This document shows positions 17,112 to 29,252 of a stretch of 64,000 nucleotides of DNA, one piece after another. Position numbers and translations under genes: made by a program. Each line of letters starts with the position of its first letter. Position 1 is the first letter of the stretch. The notes beneath the pieces are model-generated. The model saw only the letters and a list, made by a program, of their open reading frames with translations. It was not told where the DNA came from and ran no database searches. The stretch lies in assembly GCF_005886145.1 (NCBI RefSeq), contig NZ_CP040504.1:2438059-2502058 (forward strand). The letters run 5' to 3'. This DNA is from Neisseria sp. oral taxon 014 str. F0314. Its GTDB lineage: Bacteria > Pseudomonadota > Gammaproteobacteria > Burkholderiales > Neisseriaceae.

Positions 17112-18224
17112 TTAGGGGCGGCGGGCTTTGCCTGCACGGGCGATGTCGGGCGTGTCAACGGCTACGTCGGCATTTTGCGCGCGATGGCGCAGGGCGTGGT
17201 CGATGAGTACCAGCGCGAGCATGGCTTCGGCGATGGGTGCGGCACGCAGGCCGACGCAGGGGTCGTGCCTGCCGTGGGTGGCGAGTTCGACGGGGTTGCC
17301 GTTGATGTCGATGCTGCGGCGCGGGGTAGCGATGGAACTGGTTGGTTTGATGGCGATGTTGACGTGGATGTCCTGACCGGTGCTGATGCCGCCGAGGATG
17401 CCGCCGGCGTGGTTGGACAGGAAGCCTTGCGGGGTGAGTTCGTCGCCGTGTTCGCTGCCGCGCTGGACGACGCTGCCGAAGCCCGCGCCGATTTCCACGC
17501 CTTTGACGGCGTTGATGCCCATCATGGCATAGGCGATTTCGGCATCGAGGCGGTCGAAAACGGGTTCACCCAAGCCGACGGGGACGTTAGCCGCTTCGAT
17601 ATGCAGCTTCGCGCCGACGGAATCCAACGATTTGCGCACGCTGTCCATATAGTTTTCCAGCTCGGCGATTTGGCTTTGGTTGGCGGCGAAGAAGGGGTTT
17701 TGGGAAATGTGTTCGCAGCCTTCAAACTGAATTTCTTTTTCGCCGACTTGGGTAACGTAGGCGGTGATTTCCGTGCCGAATTTTTCTTTCAGCCATTTTT
17801 TGGCAACGGCTCCGGCGGCAACGCGGGCGGCGGTTTCACGGGCGGAGCTTCTGCCGCCGCCGCGGTAGTCGCGCGTGCCGTATTTGTGCCAGTAGGTATA
17901 GTCGGCATGGCCGGGACGGAAGCCGGTGGCGATGTTGCCGTAGTCTTTGCTGCGTTGGTCGGTATTGCGGATTAAGAGGGCGATGGGGGTGCCGGTGGTT
18001 TTGCCTTCGAAGACGCCGGAGAGGATTTCGACTTGGTCGGCTTCGCGGCGTTGGGTAACGTGGCGGCTGGTGCCGGGTTTGCGCCGGTCGAGATCGGCTT
18101 GGATGTCTGATTCGGTTAAGGCCAGTCCGGGCGGGCAGCCGTCGATGATGCAGCCCAAACCTGCGCCGTGGCTTTCGCCGAAGGTGGTAACGGTGAAGAG
18201 TTGTCCGAAAGTGTTGCCTGCCAT
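17112..18224 (-). CDS. aroC: Chorismate synthase
   Basis: It catalyses the last step of the shikimate pathway, 5-enolpyruvylshikimate-3-phosphate to chorismate, using reduced FMN. The 370 residues include [16 protein letters not shown] at the N-terminus, [19 protein letters not shown] in the middle and the C-terminal RHDPCVG. All three family signatures are present. The start at 18224 is the family start [10 protein letters not shown]. Confidence 0.97.
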   Translation of the reverse strand: MAGNTFGQLFTVTTFGESHGAGLGCIIDGCPPGLALTESDIQADLDRRKPGTSRHVTQRREADQVEILSGVFEGKTTGTPIALLIRNTDQRSKDYGNIATGFRPGHADYTYWHKYGTRDYRGGGRSSARETAARVAAGAVAKKWLKEKFGTEITAYVTQVGEKEIQFEGCEHISQNPFFAANQSQIAELENYMDSVRKSLDSVGAKLHIEAANVPVGLGEPVFDRLDAEIAYAMMGINAVKGVEIGAGFGSVVQRGSEHGDELTPQGFLSNHAGGILGGISTGQDIHVNIAIKPTSSIATPRRSIDINGNPVELATHGRHDPCVGLRAAPIAEAMLALVLIDHALRHRAQNADVAVDTPDIARAGKARRP

Positions 18225-18272
18225 TGCGTACCTGATTGGGAAATGTTTGAATCGGAGGGGATTTTAACATAA

Positions 18273-18304
18273 AGGCCGTCTGAAAATCTTGTTTCAGACG
18301 GCCT
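18273..18304 (-). terminator. Uptake-sequence hairpin between secA and aroC
   Basis: AGGCCGTCTGAAAA and TTTCAGACGGCCT form a stem just downstream of secA and upstream of aroC on the minus strand. Confidence 0.8.
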
Positions 18305-18332
18305 CTCGTATCCTAATATCTTAAATATAAGG

Positions 18333-21086
18333 TCAGTTTAATTTGCCGTGGCATTGTTTGTATTTTAAGCCGCTGCCGCACGGGCACAGTTCGTTGCGGT
18401 GTACGATTCTGCCTTCTTCGGCCAGTGTGTCCAAACTGAAATCGTTGCCGGTCGGATCGAAGGCTTCGGTAACCAAATCGGTCTGCGATTCGCCGAGCAA
18501 TTCTTCCATATCCGGTGCGCCGGAGTGCGTGGCGTGTATGTCGGTGGGTGGGCGTTCTTCCATTTCCTCCGGAACGGTATTGCGCTCGATTTGTACCGAT
18601 GCCAGCAGTGAGGCAATATTCTGCTTGATGCCGCGCCACAGGTTTTCGAACATGGCGAAGGCTTCGCGCTTGTATTCCTGTTTCGGGTTTTTCTGGGCAT
18701 AGCTGCGCAGGTGGATGCCTTGGCGCAGGTAATCCATTGCGGCCAGGTGCTCGCGCCATTGTGTGTCAATGACTTGCAACATGACGTTGCGTTCGAAATC
18801 AGCCATCGGTTTTTTGCCGACCAGCTCGGTTTTTTCGGCGTATTCGGTTTCGATGCGTTCAATCAGACGCTCTTTGATGTCTTGGCCGTCAAGGGTGTTG
18901 TCTGCCTCCAGCCATGACCGGATGTCTGCCGACAGGCGGAATTCCGCCTCAAGCTGGTGTTCCAGTGCGGGAATGTCCCATTGCTCTTCCATGCTGTCGG
19001 GCGGTATGTGCAAATCGACCAGATCACTGATGACTTCTTCGCGGATACCTTTAGTCAGATCGCTGACGTCTTGGTTGTTCAGGATTTCGTTGCGCTGGTG
19101 GTAGATGACTTTGCGTTGGTCGTTGGCAACGTCGTCGTATTCCAATACTTGTTTGCGCATGTCGAAATTGCGGCCTTCGACTTTGCGTTGCGCGCCTTCG
19201 ATCTGGCGGGTCAACAGGCCGTGTTCGATGGCGACGCCCCGTTCGGGAGCGAGGCGGTTGAGGATGGCGGCGGCACGGTCGAGTGCGAAGAGGCGCAGCA
19301 GCGGGTCTTCAAACGAGAGGTAGAAGCGGCTGGAGCCTGGGTCGCCCTGACGGCCTGCGCGCCCGCGCAGTTGGTTGTCGATACGGCGGCTTTCGTGGCG
19401 TTCGGTGCCGACGATATGCAGGCCGCCTGCGGCGACGACTCTGTCGTGTTCTGCCTGCCAGCCGTTTTCGAGGGCGGAAATCTGCGCTTGTTTTTCTTCG
19501 TCGCTCAGGGTTTCGTCGGCACGGATGGCGTCGATTTGATGTTTGAGGCTGCCGCCGAGCACGATGTCAGTACCGCGGCCTGCCATGTTGGTGGCCACAG
19601 TGATGGCGCCGACTTTACCGGCTTGGGCGACAATCAGGGCTTCGCGTTCGTGTTCTTTGGCGTTGAGGACGTTGTGCGGCAGGCCTGCCTGATACAGCAG
19701 CTTGGACACGAGTTCGGAGTTTTCGATGCTGGTGGTACCGACGAGGACGGGTTGTCCGCGTTTGTAGCATTCTTGGATGTCTTTGACGACGGCCTCGAAT
19801 TTTTCTTCGGCAGAACGGAAAATCTGGTCGTTGAAGTCTTTACGCTGTACGGGGCGGTTGGTCGGGATGATGACGGTTTCGAGGTTGTAGATGCTTTGGA
19901 ACTCGAAGGCTTCGGTATCGGCGGTACCGGTCATACCGGAGAGTTTGGTGTACAGGCGGAAGTAGTTTTGGAAGGTGATGGAGGCGAGGGTTTGGTTTTC
20001 GCGTTTGATTTCCACGCCTTCTTTGGCTTCGACGGCTTGGTGCAGGCCTTCGGACCAGCGTCGGCCGGACATCAGACGGCCTGTAAATTCGTCAACGATG
20101 ACGATTTCGCCGTCTTGGATAACGTAGTGTTGGTCTTTGTGGAACAGCGAGTGCGCGCGCAATGCTGCCATGAGGTGGTGCATCAGGGCGATGTTGGCGG
20201 CGGAATAAAGGGAGTCGTTTTCTTGCAGCAGTCCCATTTGGGTTAGGATTTGCTCGGCGTGTTCGTGGCCGGCCTCGCTCAGGATGACCTGATGGGCTTT
20301 TTCGTCCACCCAATAATCGCCTTCACCTTCTTCGGTTTCTTGGCGGACAAGTTGGGCGGGGATGGCGTCCATAATCTGGTAGAGCTGCACATTGTCGTCG
20401 GCCTGGCCGGAAATAATCAGCGGGGTACGCGCCTCGTCGATCAGAATGGAGTCCACTTCGTCCACTACGGCAAAATTCAATTCGCGCTGAACTTTGTCGT
20501 ATTGGTCGGTTACCATATTGTCGCGCAGATAGTCGAAACCGAATTCGTTGTTGGTGCCGTAGGTAATGTCGGCGCCGTAGGCGTTTTGACGGTCAAACGG
20601 CTGCATATCGGCGATGATGACGCCGACGGTTAAGCCGAGGAAGTTGTAGAGCGGCGCCATGATGCCCGCGTCGCGTGAGGCAAGATAGTCGTTGACGGTA
20701 ACGACGTGCACGCCTTTGCCGGACAGAGCATTGAGATAAACGGCAAGGGTGGCGACCAAGGTTTTGCCTTCGCCGGTACGCATCTCGGCGATTTTGCCGT
20801 TGTGCAGCACCATACCGCCGATAAGCTGGACGTCAAAGTGGCGCATACCGAGTACGCGGCGGGATGCTTCGCGGCAAACGGCAAAGGCTTCGACCAAAAT
20901 GTCGTCCAGAGTCTGTCCGTCGGCGAGGCGTTGTTTGAATTCGGCGGTTTTAGCTTGGAGGGATTCGTCGCTCAACGCCTGCATTTCGGATTCAAGCGCG
21001 TTGATTTTGGCGACGGATTTACGATACTGTTTCAGCAGACGGTCGTTGCGGCTGCCGAAGATTTTCTTAGCAATGTTTGTAAGCAT
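18333..21086 (-). CDS. secA: Preprotein translocase ATPase SecA
   Basis: This motor drives export through SecYEG. The 917 residues have Walker A MRTGEGKT (102-109), [12 protein letters not shown] near 207, the helicase-like second nucleotide domain ([23 protein letters not shown]) and the C-terminal zinc motif [14 protein letters not shown]. Full length and intact. It is divergent from dciA with a 173-base spacer. Confidence 0.98.
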   Translation of the reverse strand: MLTNIAKKIFGSRNDRLLKQYRKSVAKINALESEMQALSDESLQAKTAEFKQRLADGQTLDDILVEAFAVCREASRRVLGMRHFDVQLIGGMVLHNGKIAEMRTGEGKTLVATLAVYLNALSGKGVHVVTVNDYLASRDAGIMAPLYNFLGLTVGVIIADMQPFDRQNAYGADITYGTNNEFGFDYLRDNMVTDQYDKVQRELNFAVVDEVDSILIDEARTPLIISGQADDNVQLYQIMDAIPAQLVRQETEEGEGDYWVDEKAHQVILSEAGHEHAEQILTQMGLLQENDSLYSAANIALMHHLMAALRAHSLFHKDQHYVIQDGEIVIVDEFTGRLMSGRRWSEGLHQAVEAKEGVEIKRENQTLASITFQNYFRLYTKLSGMTGTADTEAFEFQSIYNLETVIIPTNRPVQRKDFNDQIFRSAEEKFEAVVKDIQECYKRGQPVLVGTTSIENSELVSKLLYQAGLPHNVLNAKEHEREALIVAQAGKVGAITVATNMAGRGTDIVLGGSLKHQIDAIRADETLSDEEKQAQISALENGWQAEHDRVVAAGGLHIVGTERHESRRIDNQLRGRAGRQGDPGSSRFYLSFEDPLLRLFALDRAAAILNRLAPERGVAIEHGLLTRQIEGAQRKVEGRNFDMRKQVLEYDDVANDQRKVIYHQRNEILNNQDVSDLTKGIREEVISDLVDLHIPPDSMEEQWDIPALEHQLEAEFRLSADIRSWLEADNTLDGQDIKERLIERIETEYAEKTELVGKKPMADFERNVMLQVIDTQWREHLAAMDYLRQGIHLRSYAQKNPKQEYKREAFAMFENLWRGIKQNIASLLASVQIERNTVPEEMEERPPTDIHATHSGAPDMEELLGESQTDLVTEAFDPTGNDFSLDTLAEEGRIVHRNELCPCGSGLKYKQCHGKLN

Positions 21087-21259
21087 GAATATTGGTTCCT
21101 GCGCCTGATATAATTTGAAGAAGGCGAAGCACTGATTCTAACACAGGCAGCCCTTTAAAGTGATGATGCCCGTCGGAAATGATGGCTGATTTACTATATT
21201 TCAATATCTTCCGGTATTTTTCCAGATAAACAATCAAACAACCAAAGGCCGTCTCAAAT

Positions 21260-21685
21260 ATGAATTTAGAGCAACTGGGTAAACGCGACAGGCAGCTTGA
21301 AAGCCTGTTGCGGCAATCGCAACAATGGCGGAAGCTGGATGGAGAGGTCAAACGGATTATGCCGGCCAACCTGCGTCCGCATTTTCAGACGGCCTGTGTG
21401 GAAGGAGGGAGGCTGGTATTGCTGGCGGCGAACAGTATGGCTGCTTCAAGGTTGAAAATGATTTTGCCCGCGCTATTGCCGCAACTGCGAAAATTCAAGG
21501 AGGATATTGAAGCCGTCGCTGTAAAAACCGTGCCGAAAATACCCGAACGTGAAAAAGTCAACAGCCTGCATTTGAGTGAAACTGCACTGGAGAGTCTCGG
21601 AAAAACGGCGGACAGGGTGCGTGAGAGGCATCCGGAATTGGCGGATGTGTTGGAAAGATTAGCTGAAAAACATAAAGTTAAATAA
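21260..21685 (+). CDS. dciA: DciA-like protein (DUF721)
   Basis: The 141-residue protein starts with a KH-like DUF721 domain, LLRQSQQWRKLDGEVKRIMPANLRPHFQTACVEGGRLVLLA. DciA assists loading of the replicative helicase in bacteria lacking DnaC, and it is often found beside secA as here. The internal uptake sequence encodes FQTAC. The residues after about 100 form a charged helical tail. Name by family and context. Confidence 0.8.
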   Translation: MNLEQLGKRDRQLESLLRQSQQWRKLDGEVKRIMPANLRPHFQTACVEGGRLVLLAANSMAASRLKMILPALLPQLRKFKEDIEAVAVKTVPKIPEREKVNSLHLSETALESLGKTADRVRERHPELADVLERLAEKHKVK

Positions 21686-22037
21686 CAGATGATGGAATGG
21701 TATGGACAGGCGGGAGCTGTATCTTGGTAAGGGTGAGAAGTACATATTGTTAATATGAGTTAATAAAATAAGTAATATTCATGTCCGACAAATAAAACTA
21801 ATTCTCTTTTGTAAACAACTGTAAGCTATCTGGAATTTTTTGACATAAATCAAAGTTTGCCTGAAAATAAAGTCGCATACTCCGCGACTAGACTTTACAG
21901 GACTTCCTGACAATCCGTTGCATGGTTTCCATAGAATCCTGTTTTGTGAATGAATTATCAGGATTTCCTAGATATATGTCTTTAAAAAACAATTTTCCAT
22001 AAAACCTTAAGAAAGTTCCAAACTAGGAGATATCCAA
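21686..22037. other. Azurin upstream region
   Basis: This 352-base AT-rich region has no gene. It holds the candidate FNR promoter at 21840-21888 and a leader of about 150 bases before azurin. Confidence 0.6.
21840..21888 (+). promoter_or_regulatory. Candidate FNR-activated promoter of the azurin gene
   Basis: TTGACATAAATCAA at 21840-21853 matches the FNR consensus TTGAT-N4-ATCAA in nine of ten defined positions. A -10-like CATACT lies at 21876-21881, so transcription would start near 21888 and the box would be centred near -41.5. That is the class II activator position. TTGACA at 21840 could instead serve as a plain -35 with a weak -10 seventeen bases on. Confidence 0.6.
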
Positions 22038-22622
22038 ATGAAAGCCTATTTAGCTCTAATTTCTGCTGCCGTCATCGGCTTGTCTGCTTGTTCGCAAGAA
22101 GCTTCAAAACCTGCCGAAGCCTCTGCTCCGACTGCATCTGCTGCTTCCGAAGCCGCCCCTGCTCCTGCAGAAAGCACGCCTCCCGCCGACGCACCTGCTT
22201 CCGAAGCAGCATCTACGGCTGCCGCACCTGCGGCGGGCAACTGCGCGACTACCGTTGAATCCAACGATAACATGCAGTTCAACACTAAAGACATCCAAGT
22301 CAGCAAAGCTTGTAAAGAATTTACCATCACCCTGAAACACACCGGTACCCAGCCTAAATCGGGCATGGGCCACAATATCGTGATTTCTAAAGCGGAAGAC
22401 ATGGATGGCGTATTGAAAGACGGCGCTACTGCCGGTGCCGATGCCGATTATGTAAAAGCCGGTGATGCCCGTATCGTTGGTCATACTAAATTGATTGGCG
22501 GCGGCGAAGAGGCTTCCGTAACCGTTGATCCTGCCAAACTGGCCGACGGCAGCTACAAATTCTACTGCTCATTCCCCGGACACGGTGCTTTGATGAATGG
22601 TACCGTTACCTTGGTTGACTAA
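22038..22622 (+). CDS. laz: Lipid-modified azurin (Laz)
   Basis: An outer-membrane-anchored blue copper protein that carries electrons, in Neisseria towards nitrite reductase or oxidases and in peroxide defence. The lipobox is LSAC with Cys18. An Ala/Pro/Glu-rich linker (20-67) resembles the H.8 antigen region. The azurin domain follows with copper ligands His112, Cys177, His182 and Met186. 194 residues. AGGAG precedes the start. The FNR-type box upstream fits use under low oxygen. Confidence 0.95.
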   Translation: MKAYLALISAAVIGLSACSQEASKPAEASAPTASAASEAAPAPAESTPPADAPASEAASTAAAPAAGNCATTVESNDNMQFNTKDIQVSKACKEFTITLKHTGTQPKSGMGHNIVISKAEDMDGVLKDGATAGADADYVKAGDARIVGHTKLIGGGEEASVTVDPAKLADGSYKFYCSFPGHGALMNGTVTLVD

Positions 22623-22732
22623 ATCGCCGACAATCAAACAGCCTGCCCGCGTGCAGGCTGTTTTTTATCTGTATGGCGGAGCAGTCGGAGTAGAATATAG
22701 GCCGTCTGAAAACCATTTGAGAACACGCCAAC

Positions 22733-23242
22733 ATGAATCCGTTTGAAACCAAAAGCGTTACCTTTGCCGAACCGATAGAAATGCTGTATGCCTGCCACGG
22801 CAAAGTGCGCCGTTTCTGCGGCCAGGTTGCCATGCTGTCGGACTATATTGCCGAAAACGGCTGCAATCAGATTGTTTTGCAAACTATCCGCCAAATCGCC
22901 CAGTATTTCAACGTTGCCGCCCCGCTGCACCATGAAGACGAAGAAGAAAACTTCTTCCCGCTCCTGCTGCAATACGCGCCGCAAGCCCAAGAAAGCGTGG
23001 ACGAGCTTTTGCGCCAGCATGTGAGCCTGCATGGCAACTGGGATGCCGTGGCTGCCGAATTTGCCAAGCTCGAAGCAGACAACGCCTATATCCCCGATGC
23101 GGAAGCGTTCAAACGCTTTGTGGCAGGTTACGATGTGCATCTGGCGATTGAAGAACCCTTGTTCGACATGGGCAAAACGTTTATCCCCAAAGAGAAACTG
23201 ACCGAAATCGGCGAAATCATGGCGGCGCGCCGACGCAAATAA
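22733..23242 (+). CDS. Hemerythrin-like HHE domain protein
   Basis: The 169-residue cytoplasmic four-helix protein has the di-iron ligand set expected of hemerythrins: His22, His66 or His67 with nearby Glu residues, His96, His100, His136 and Glu140. Such proteins bind or sense oxygen or nitric oxide. The gene follows azurin after a short gap with an uptake sequence at about 22700. The start has only a weak ribosome site. Confidence 0.85.
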   Translation: MNPFETKSVTFAEPIEMLYACHGKVRRFCGQVAMLSDYIAENGCNQIVLQTIRQIAQYFNVAAPLHHEDEEENFFPLLLQYAPQAQESVDELLRQHVSLHGNWDAVAAEFAKLEADNAYIPDAEAFKRFVAGYDVHLAIEEPLFDMGKTFIPKEKLTEIGEIMAARRRK

Positions 23243-23374
23243 GGCCGTTTACAGATTGCCGTTTCTTCAAACAAAGGTCGTCTGAAAACTTGAAAACAGA
23301 GTTTCAGACGAAGTTTCAGACGACCCCAGTATCTCCCTGCAAATCAACCTCGTCGTCTGAAAAGGAAGCAAACC

Positions 23375-25226
<1,852 letters not shown>

Positions 25227-25602
25227 AAAGAAGATGGGCTGTCGGATATGGATGTCCGACAATTTGATTAGGCCTAACGTGAATTTGAGATAACGCATTG
25301 ATTTTTATGTAGAGAGATTTATTTGAACGGCAATCCATTCCCTCTCCCGTGGGAGAGGGTTAGGGAGAGGGCATTGGGGCGGCAACGGAAATATTGTCTG
25401 TATCTGCCCCGGTTTACCCTCTCCCCGACCCTCCCCCACAGGGGAGGGAGTCAAGTTGCAGGCACGCCGACGGAATGACGGAATATGGTTGAAACCCGGT
25501 CCTTCAGGGCAGTAGAATTTTGGTTTATTTTTTGGGAAGTAACCCCTCCCAAATCAGAGTAAACAGGGCTGCGCCTTATGTGCAGCCCTGTGTGTTGAAA
25601 CA
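25227..25602. other. Repeat-bearing intergenic region
   Basis: About 376 bases without a gene. At about 25335-25455 it contains a shortened relative of the MITE-like repeat seen around cadD: CCCTCTCCCGTGGGAGAGGG, then GGTTAGGGAGAGGG, and after 60 bases CCCTCTCCCCGACCCTCCCC. A small hairpin, GGGCTGC...GCAGCCC, lies at about 25566-25589 ahead of the AraC gene. Confidence 0.6.
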
Positions 25603-25617
25603 TTGAGGAATATAACC

Positions 25618-26466
25618 GTGCCGTCAAATTACTTTCATACGCGTGAACGATTGGGTGCTTTAGGCGGCATCGTGCAACATCATACCGCCTTGTACCGCAG
25701 CGTGGCGGTACATGAACCGACCGTGGTTATCGTGCGGCGCGGATGTAAGAAGTTGCGGTGGGCGGGGCGCGAATTGAGGATTGCGGCGGGTGAGGCTGTC
25801 GCATTGGCAGGCGGGCAGACGTTTGACGTCATCAATATTCCCGATTCAGACGACCTCTATCAGGCGCAATGGATTGCTTTCGAACAGGAAGCCATAGAAA
25901 GGTTTGCCGCACAATACGGGACGGCGCAGGCAGTGTGCGATGCGGTGAAGCTGCCGCACCCCGGGCGGATGAGCGCGGCGTTTGATTATGCGGCTGCGGT
26001 ACTGGCGGATGAAGAAGTGCCGCACAATGCGGCGGAGGCCGCGCTTTGCGGCGTGTTGGCGTGGTTGCAGCATGACAGCATCGGTTTTGCCGTGTACGAA
26101 GGCGTCAACCTGATGCGGCAAATCCGCAAACTGATTACCGCCGATATGGCTGCGGACTGGTCGTCGGCGATGTTGGCGCAGCGGCTTAATTGCAGCGAGG
26201 CCGCGTTGCGGCGGCGGTTGGCGCGGCAGGACACGAATTTCCGTACGCTGCTGACGGATGTACGCATGATGCGCGCGCTGACGCTGTTGCAGGTTACGCA
26301 ATGGCCGGTGGCGCAGATTGCCGGCGCGGTCGGCTATGACTGCCCGTCCCGTTTCAGCGCGCGCTTCAAAGAGCGGTTCGGTTGCGTACCGTCGGCGGTC
26401 CGCTCGGAAGCGGAGCCGGCGGCATATCGGTGCATGGGGCAGGTCAGCGTCGGTGTTCGACCGTGA
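25618..26466 (+). CDS. AraC-family transcriptional regulator
   Basis: About 282 residues. The N-terminal part is a cupin-like sensing domain (VAVHEPTVVIVRRGCKKLRW). The C-terminus has two HTH motifs, SSAMLAQRLNCSEAALRRRL and PVAQIAGAVGYDCPSRFSARFKERFG. I prefer the GTG at 25618, nine bases after GAGGAA, over the TTG at 25603. The layout recalls ToxT/GadX-type regulators; the ligand and targets are unknown. The 3' end overlaps the convergent PEBP gene by about 23 bases. Confidence 0.8.
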   Translation: MPSNYFHTRERLGALGGIVQHHTALYRSVAVHEPTVVIVRRGCKKLRWAGRELRIAAGEAVALAGGQTFDVINIPDSDDLYQAQWIAFEQEAIERFAAQYGTAQAVCDAVKLPHPGRMSAAFDYAAAVLADEEVPHNAAEAALCGVLAWLQHDSIGFAVYEGVNLMRQIRKLITADMAADWSSAMLAQRLNCSEAALRRRLARQDTNFRTLLTDVRMMRALTLLQVTQWPVAQIAGAVGYDCPSRFSARFKERFGCVPSAVRSEAEPAAYRCMGQVSVGVRP

Positions 26467-27001
26467 ATTTCGCTTCGCCCAAGCTGTTTGCCTTAGTGAA
26501 GAAACCGACCAGCGCGGGTGTGGATTCGGCGGTGATGTTCGGCAGCTTGGCGACTTTCAGCGCGGTGAGCGTGAATTCGTAGCGGTGTTTCCTGCCTTCG
26601 GGGGGACACGCGCCGCCGTAGCCCGGAGTGCCGAAGTCTGTGCGGGTTTGCAGCGCGCCTTTGGGCAGCCTGCCGCCTTGCGCGGTAATGCCTGCGGGCA
26701 GGCGGCGGACATCGGCGGGGATATCGGCGACCACCCAATGCATCCAGCCCAGGCCGGTCGGCGCGTCTTTATCGTAAACGGTCAGGACGAAACTTTTTGT
26801 CCCTGCGGGCGGATTTTTCCATGACAGCGCGGGCGAAGCATTGCCGCCCGAACAGCCAAAGCCGTAAGGCGCGCTCAAAAGCTGGTTTTGCGTGAAGCCG
26901 CCGTCTTTGGACGGGTTGTCGAATTGCAGCGTGAATGCGCCCTCGGCAAAGGCAGCGGTTGAAAAAGCCAGCAGTACTGCGGAGAGGATGCGGGTTTGCA
27001 T
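26444..27001 (-). CDS. Exported YbhB/YbcL-type phosphatidylethanolamine-binding protein
   Basis: The 185 residues start with a Sec signal peptide (MQTRILSAVLLAFSTAAFAEG). The PEBP fold follows, with SPALSWKNPPAGTKSFVLTVYDKDAP, MHWVVADIP and the GYGGACPP segment of the Raf-kinase-inhibitor-like family. It is probably periplasmic, and its role in bacteria is unknown. The start at 27001 was chosen by the signal peptide and AAAGGAA upstream. Confidence 0.85.
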   Translation of the reverse strand: MQTRILSAVLLAFSTAAFAEGAFTLQFDNPSKDGGFTQNQLLSAPYGFGCSGGNASPALSWKNPPAGTKSFVLTVYDKDAPTGLGWMHWVVADIPADVRRLPAGITAQGGRLPKGALQTRTDFGTPGYGGACPPEGRKHRYEFTLTALKVAKLPNITAESTPALVGFFTKANSLGEAKFTVEHRR

Positions 27002-27120
27002 AGATGATTCCTTTGCTTGATGAATAAGTGGATTCATTATAGGCTGTCAACGGCGGCAGGAATGTGCCGAAACGGTTGGATGATGTGCCGAAATGCGCAA
27101 ATGCAAAAATCTGTGGTTTC

Positions 27121-27147
27121 AGACGACCCTTTGCAGGTCGTCTGAAA
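27121..27147. terminator. Short hairpin of AGGTCGTCTGAAA dialect
   Basis: TTTCAGACGACCC and CAGGTCGTCTGAAA are separated by a few bases in the gap between the PEBP gene and ogt. Confidence 0.55.
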
Positions 27148-27312
27148 TCTTTAATTCCTTTCCCTGAGGCTTTAGAAATATCGAATATTTAGGAATTGCC
27201 GCAACCCAACCCTCAAGATTTACGTCATAGCCCGTTCCTGCATCGGCGTGCGGGAATGGCGAAAATCGGGGATTTTGCCGTCAAATCCATGATAGAGATA
27301 CGGAGCAAACAA

Positions 27313-28065
27313 ATGATTACCCTGCCTTCCTTAAACAATCTGCCGTCAAAATGGGATGAAATCCGCCATTGGCTCGAAACCCAAGTTTTTGAGTGTGAAG
27401 TCATGCCGTATCCCAATCTGACGGAACACGACGCTAAGCAGTTCGAGCAGGATTTTATCGACCGTATCGGCTGCGCGCCTGAAGAATATGTCCTCATCCG
27501 CCGAGCCATCCGCATGTTGGAAGCGAGTTATCCTGACAGCCCGAACGAATTAACTACTGCCGCCATTGCCACGCCTTTGGGCGAGATGTTGGCGGTGTTC
27601 GGCGGTAAAGGCTTGTGTTTGCTGGAGTTTGTCGGGCAGAAACATATGGAGCAGGAAATTACCGCCGTCCAAAAAGCCTTGCGCGGACGGCTTGTGTTTC
27701 GGGAAGATGAGCGAACGCAACTTCTGCGGCAGGAATTGGACTTATACTTCAAGGGTCGTCTGAAAACCTTTGCCACGCCCTTGGAGCAGATCGGTACCGA
27801 ATTTCAAAAGCAGGCATGGGACGCGCTCTTGGCGATTCCTTACGGCGAAACGCGCAGCTACAAGGAGCAGGCGCAGCGTTTGGGCAATCCTAAAGCCGTC
27901 CGCGCCGTTGCCGCCGCCAACGGGCAGAACAAAGTGTCCATCCTGATTCCCTGCCACCGCGTCATCGGCAGCGACGGCAAGCTGACCGGCTACGCAGGCG
28001 GCTTGAACCGTAAACAATCGCTGCTTGCTTTGGAACGCGGCGAAGTTCAGACGACCTTGTTTTGA
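27313..28065 (+). CDS. ogt: Methylated-DNA-protein cysteine methyltransferase
   Basis: Suicide repair of O6-alkylguanine. The acceptor motif is IPCHRVIG, preceded by the helix-turn-helix IPYGETRSYKEQAQRLGNPKAVRAVAAANGQN (family region). 250 residues from ATG 27313. The N-terminal 70 residues (e.g. QDFIDRIGCAPEEYVLIRRAIRMLEAS) resemble the end of the Ada AraC-type domain, so the gene may be an Ada remnant with only part of the regulator. Earlier starts at 27196 or 27289 are possible. It contains an in-frame uptake sequence (GRLKTF). Confidence 0.88.
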   Translation: MITLPSLNNLPSKWDEIRHWLETQVFECEVMPYPNLTEHDAKQFEQDFIDRIGCAPEEYVLIRRAIRMLEASYPDSPNELTTAAIATPLGEMLAVFGGKGLCLLEFVGQKHMEQEITAVQKALRGRLVFREDERTQLLRQELDLYFKGRLKTFATPLEQIGTEFQKQAWDALLAIPYGETRSYKEQAQRLGNPKAVRAVAAANGQNKVSILIPCHRVIGSDGKLTGYAGGLNRKQSLLALERGEVQTTLF

Positions 28066-28182
28066 TTTTGAGGTAGACAACGCCGATTAAAATTATCGGA
28101 TTCGAAAATCCGAACTGACTAAAATAGAGCAGCGGCAGATTGCTCATCAATGCCCGACCTGCCGGAAAGGAGAAATACGAAT

Positions 28183-29178
28183 ATGAACCTGAAAAACCGC
28201 CATTTCCTGAAACTTTTGGACTTCACGCCCGAAGAAATCACCGCCTACCTCGACCTTGCCGCCGAGTTGAAAACCGCTAAAAAGGCAGGGCGCGAAGTGC
28301 AGCGGATGAAAGGGAAGAACATTGCCCTGATTTTTGAAAAAACATCGACCCGCACCCGTTGCGCGTTTGAAGTCGCCGCGCGCGACCAAGGGGCGGGGGT
28401 CACTTATCTGGAGCCGTCCGCCAGCCAAATCGGGCATAAGGAAAGCATCAAAGACACCGCCCGCGTGTTGGGCAGGATGTACGACGGCATCGAATATCGC
28501 GGCTTCGGGCAGGACGTGGTCGAAGAATTGGCGAAATACGCCGGCGTGCCCGTGTTCAACGGATTGACCAACGAGTTCCACCCCACCCAAATGCTCGCCG
28601 ACGCGCTGACCATGCGCGAACACAGCGGCAAACCTTTGAACCAAACCGCGTTTGCCTACGTCGGCGATGCGCGTTACAACATGGCAAACTCGCTGCTGGT
28701 GTTGGGCGCGAAGCTCGGCATGGACGTGCGTATCGGCGCACCGAAAACCTTGTGGCCGGCTGAAAACATCGTCGCCCGCGCACGCGCCGTCGCCGAAGAA
28801 ACCGGCGGAAAGATTTTGCTCACCGAAAACGCGGAAGAAGCCGTCAAAAGCGTCGATTTTATCCATACCGATGTGTGGGTCAGCATGGGCGAGCCGAAAG
28901 AGGCGTGGCAAGAACGCATTGATTTATTGAAAGATTACCGCGTTACCCCCGAACTGATGGCGGCATCGGGCAACCCGCAGGTCAAATTCATGCACTGCCT
29001 GCCCGCCTTCCACAACCGCGAAACCAAAGTCGGCGAATGGATTTACGAAACCTTCGGCTTAAACGGCGTGGAAGTAACGGAAGAAGTATTCGAAAGCCCC
29101 GCCAGCATCGTGTTCGACCAAGCGGAAAACCGGCTGCACACGATTAAAGCGGTGATGGTGGCGGCGCTGGGGGATTGA
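28183..29178 (+). CDS. argF: Ornithine carbamoyltransferase
   Basis: It forms citrulline from ornithine and carbamoyl phosphate in arginine synthesis. 331 residues. Carbamoyl-phosphate site STRTR, FHPTQ, and the ornithine loop HCLPAFH are all present. The start at 28183 follows AAAGGAG. An uptake-sequence hairpin (29194-29225) separates it from the convergent Slam gene. Confidence 0.97.
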   Translation: MNLKNRHFLKLLDFTPEEITAYLDLAAELKTAKKAGREVQRMKGKNIALIFEKTSTRTRCAFEVAARDQGAGVTYLEPSASQIGHKESIKDTARVLGRMYDGIEYRGFGQDVVEELAKYAGVPVFNGLTNEFHPTQMLADALTMREHSGKPLNQTAFAYVGDARYNMANSLLVLGAKLGMDVRIGAPKTLWPAENIVARARAVAEETGGKILLTENAEEAVKSVDFIHTDVWVSMGEPKEAWQERIDLLKDYRVTPELMAASGNPQVKFMHCLPAFHNRETKVGEWIYETFGLNGVEVTEEVFESPASIVFDQAENRLHTIKAVMVAALGD

Positions 29179-29193
29179 TTGTGCGAAGGTATC

Positions 29194-29225
29194 AGGCCGT
29201 CTGAAAATCTGTTTTCAGACGGCCT
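29194..29225. terminator. Uptake-sequence hairpin between argF and slam
   Basis: AGGCCGTCTGAAAA and TTTTCAGACGGCCT form a stem with a T-run after it, shared by two convergent genes. Confidence 0.85.
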
Positions 29226-29252
29226 TTTTGTTTTATTTAGTGTTAGTGATTT

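Noticed and set aside
17094..17975. Plus-strand ORF opposite aroC
   Set aside because: Low-complexity Gly/Ala/Val/Asp reading antisense to aroC; no start signal.
18957..20246. Long plus-strand ORF opposite secA
   Set aside because: Phe-, Gly- and Val-rich antisense reading of secA with no recognisable domain.
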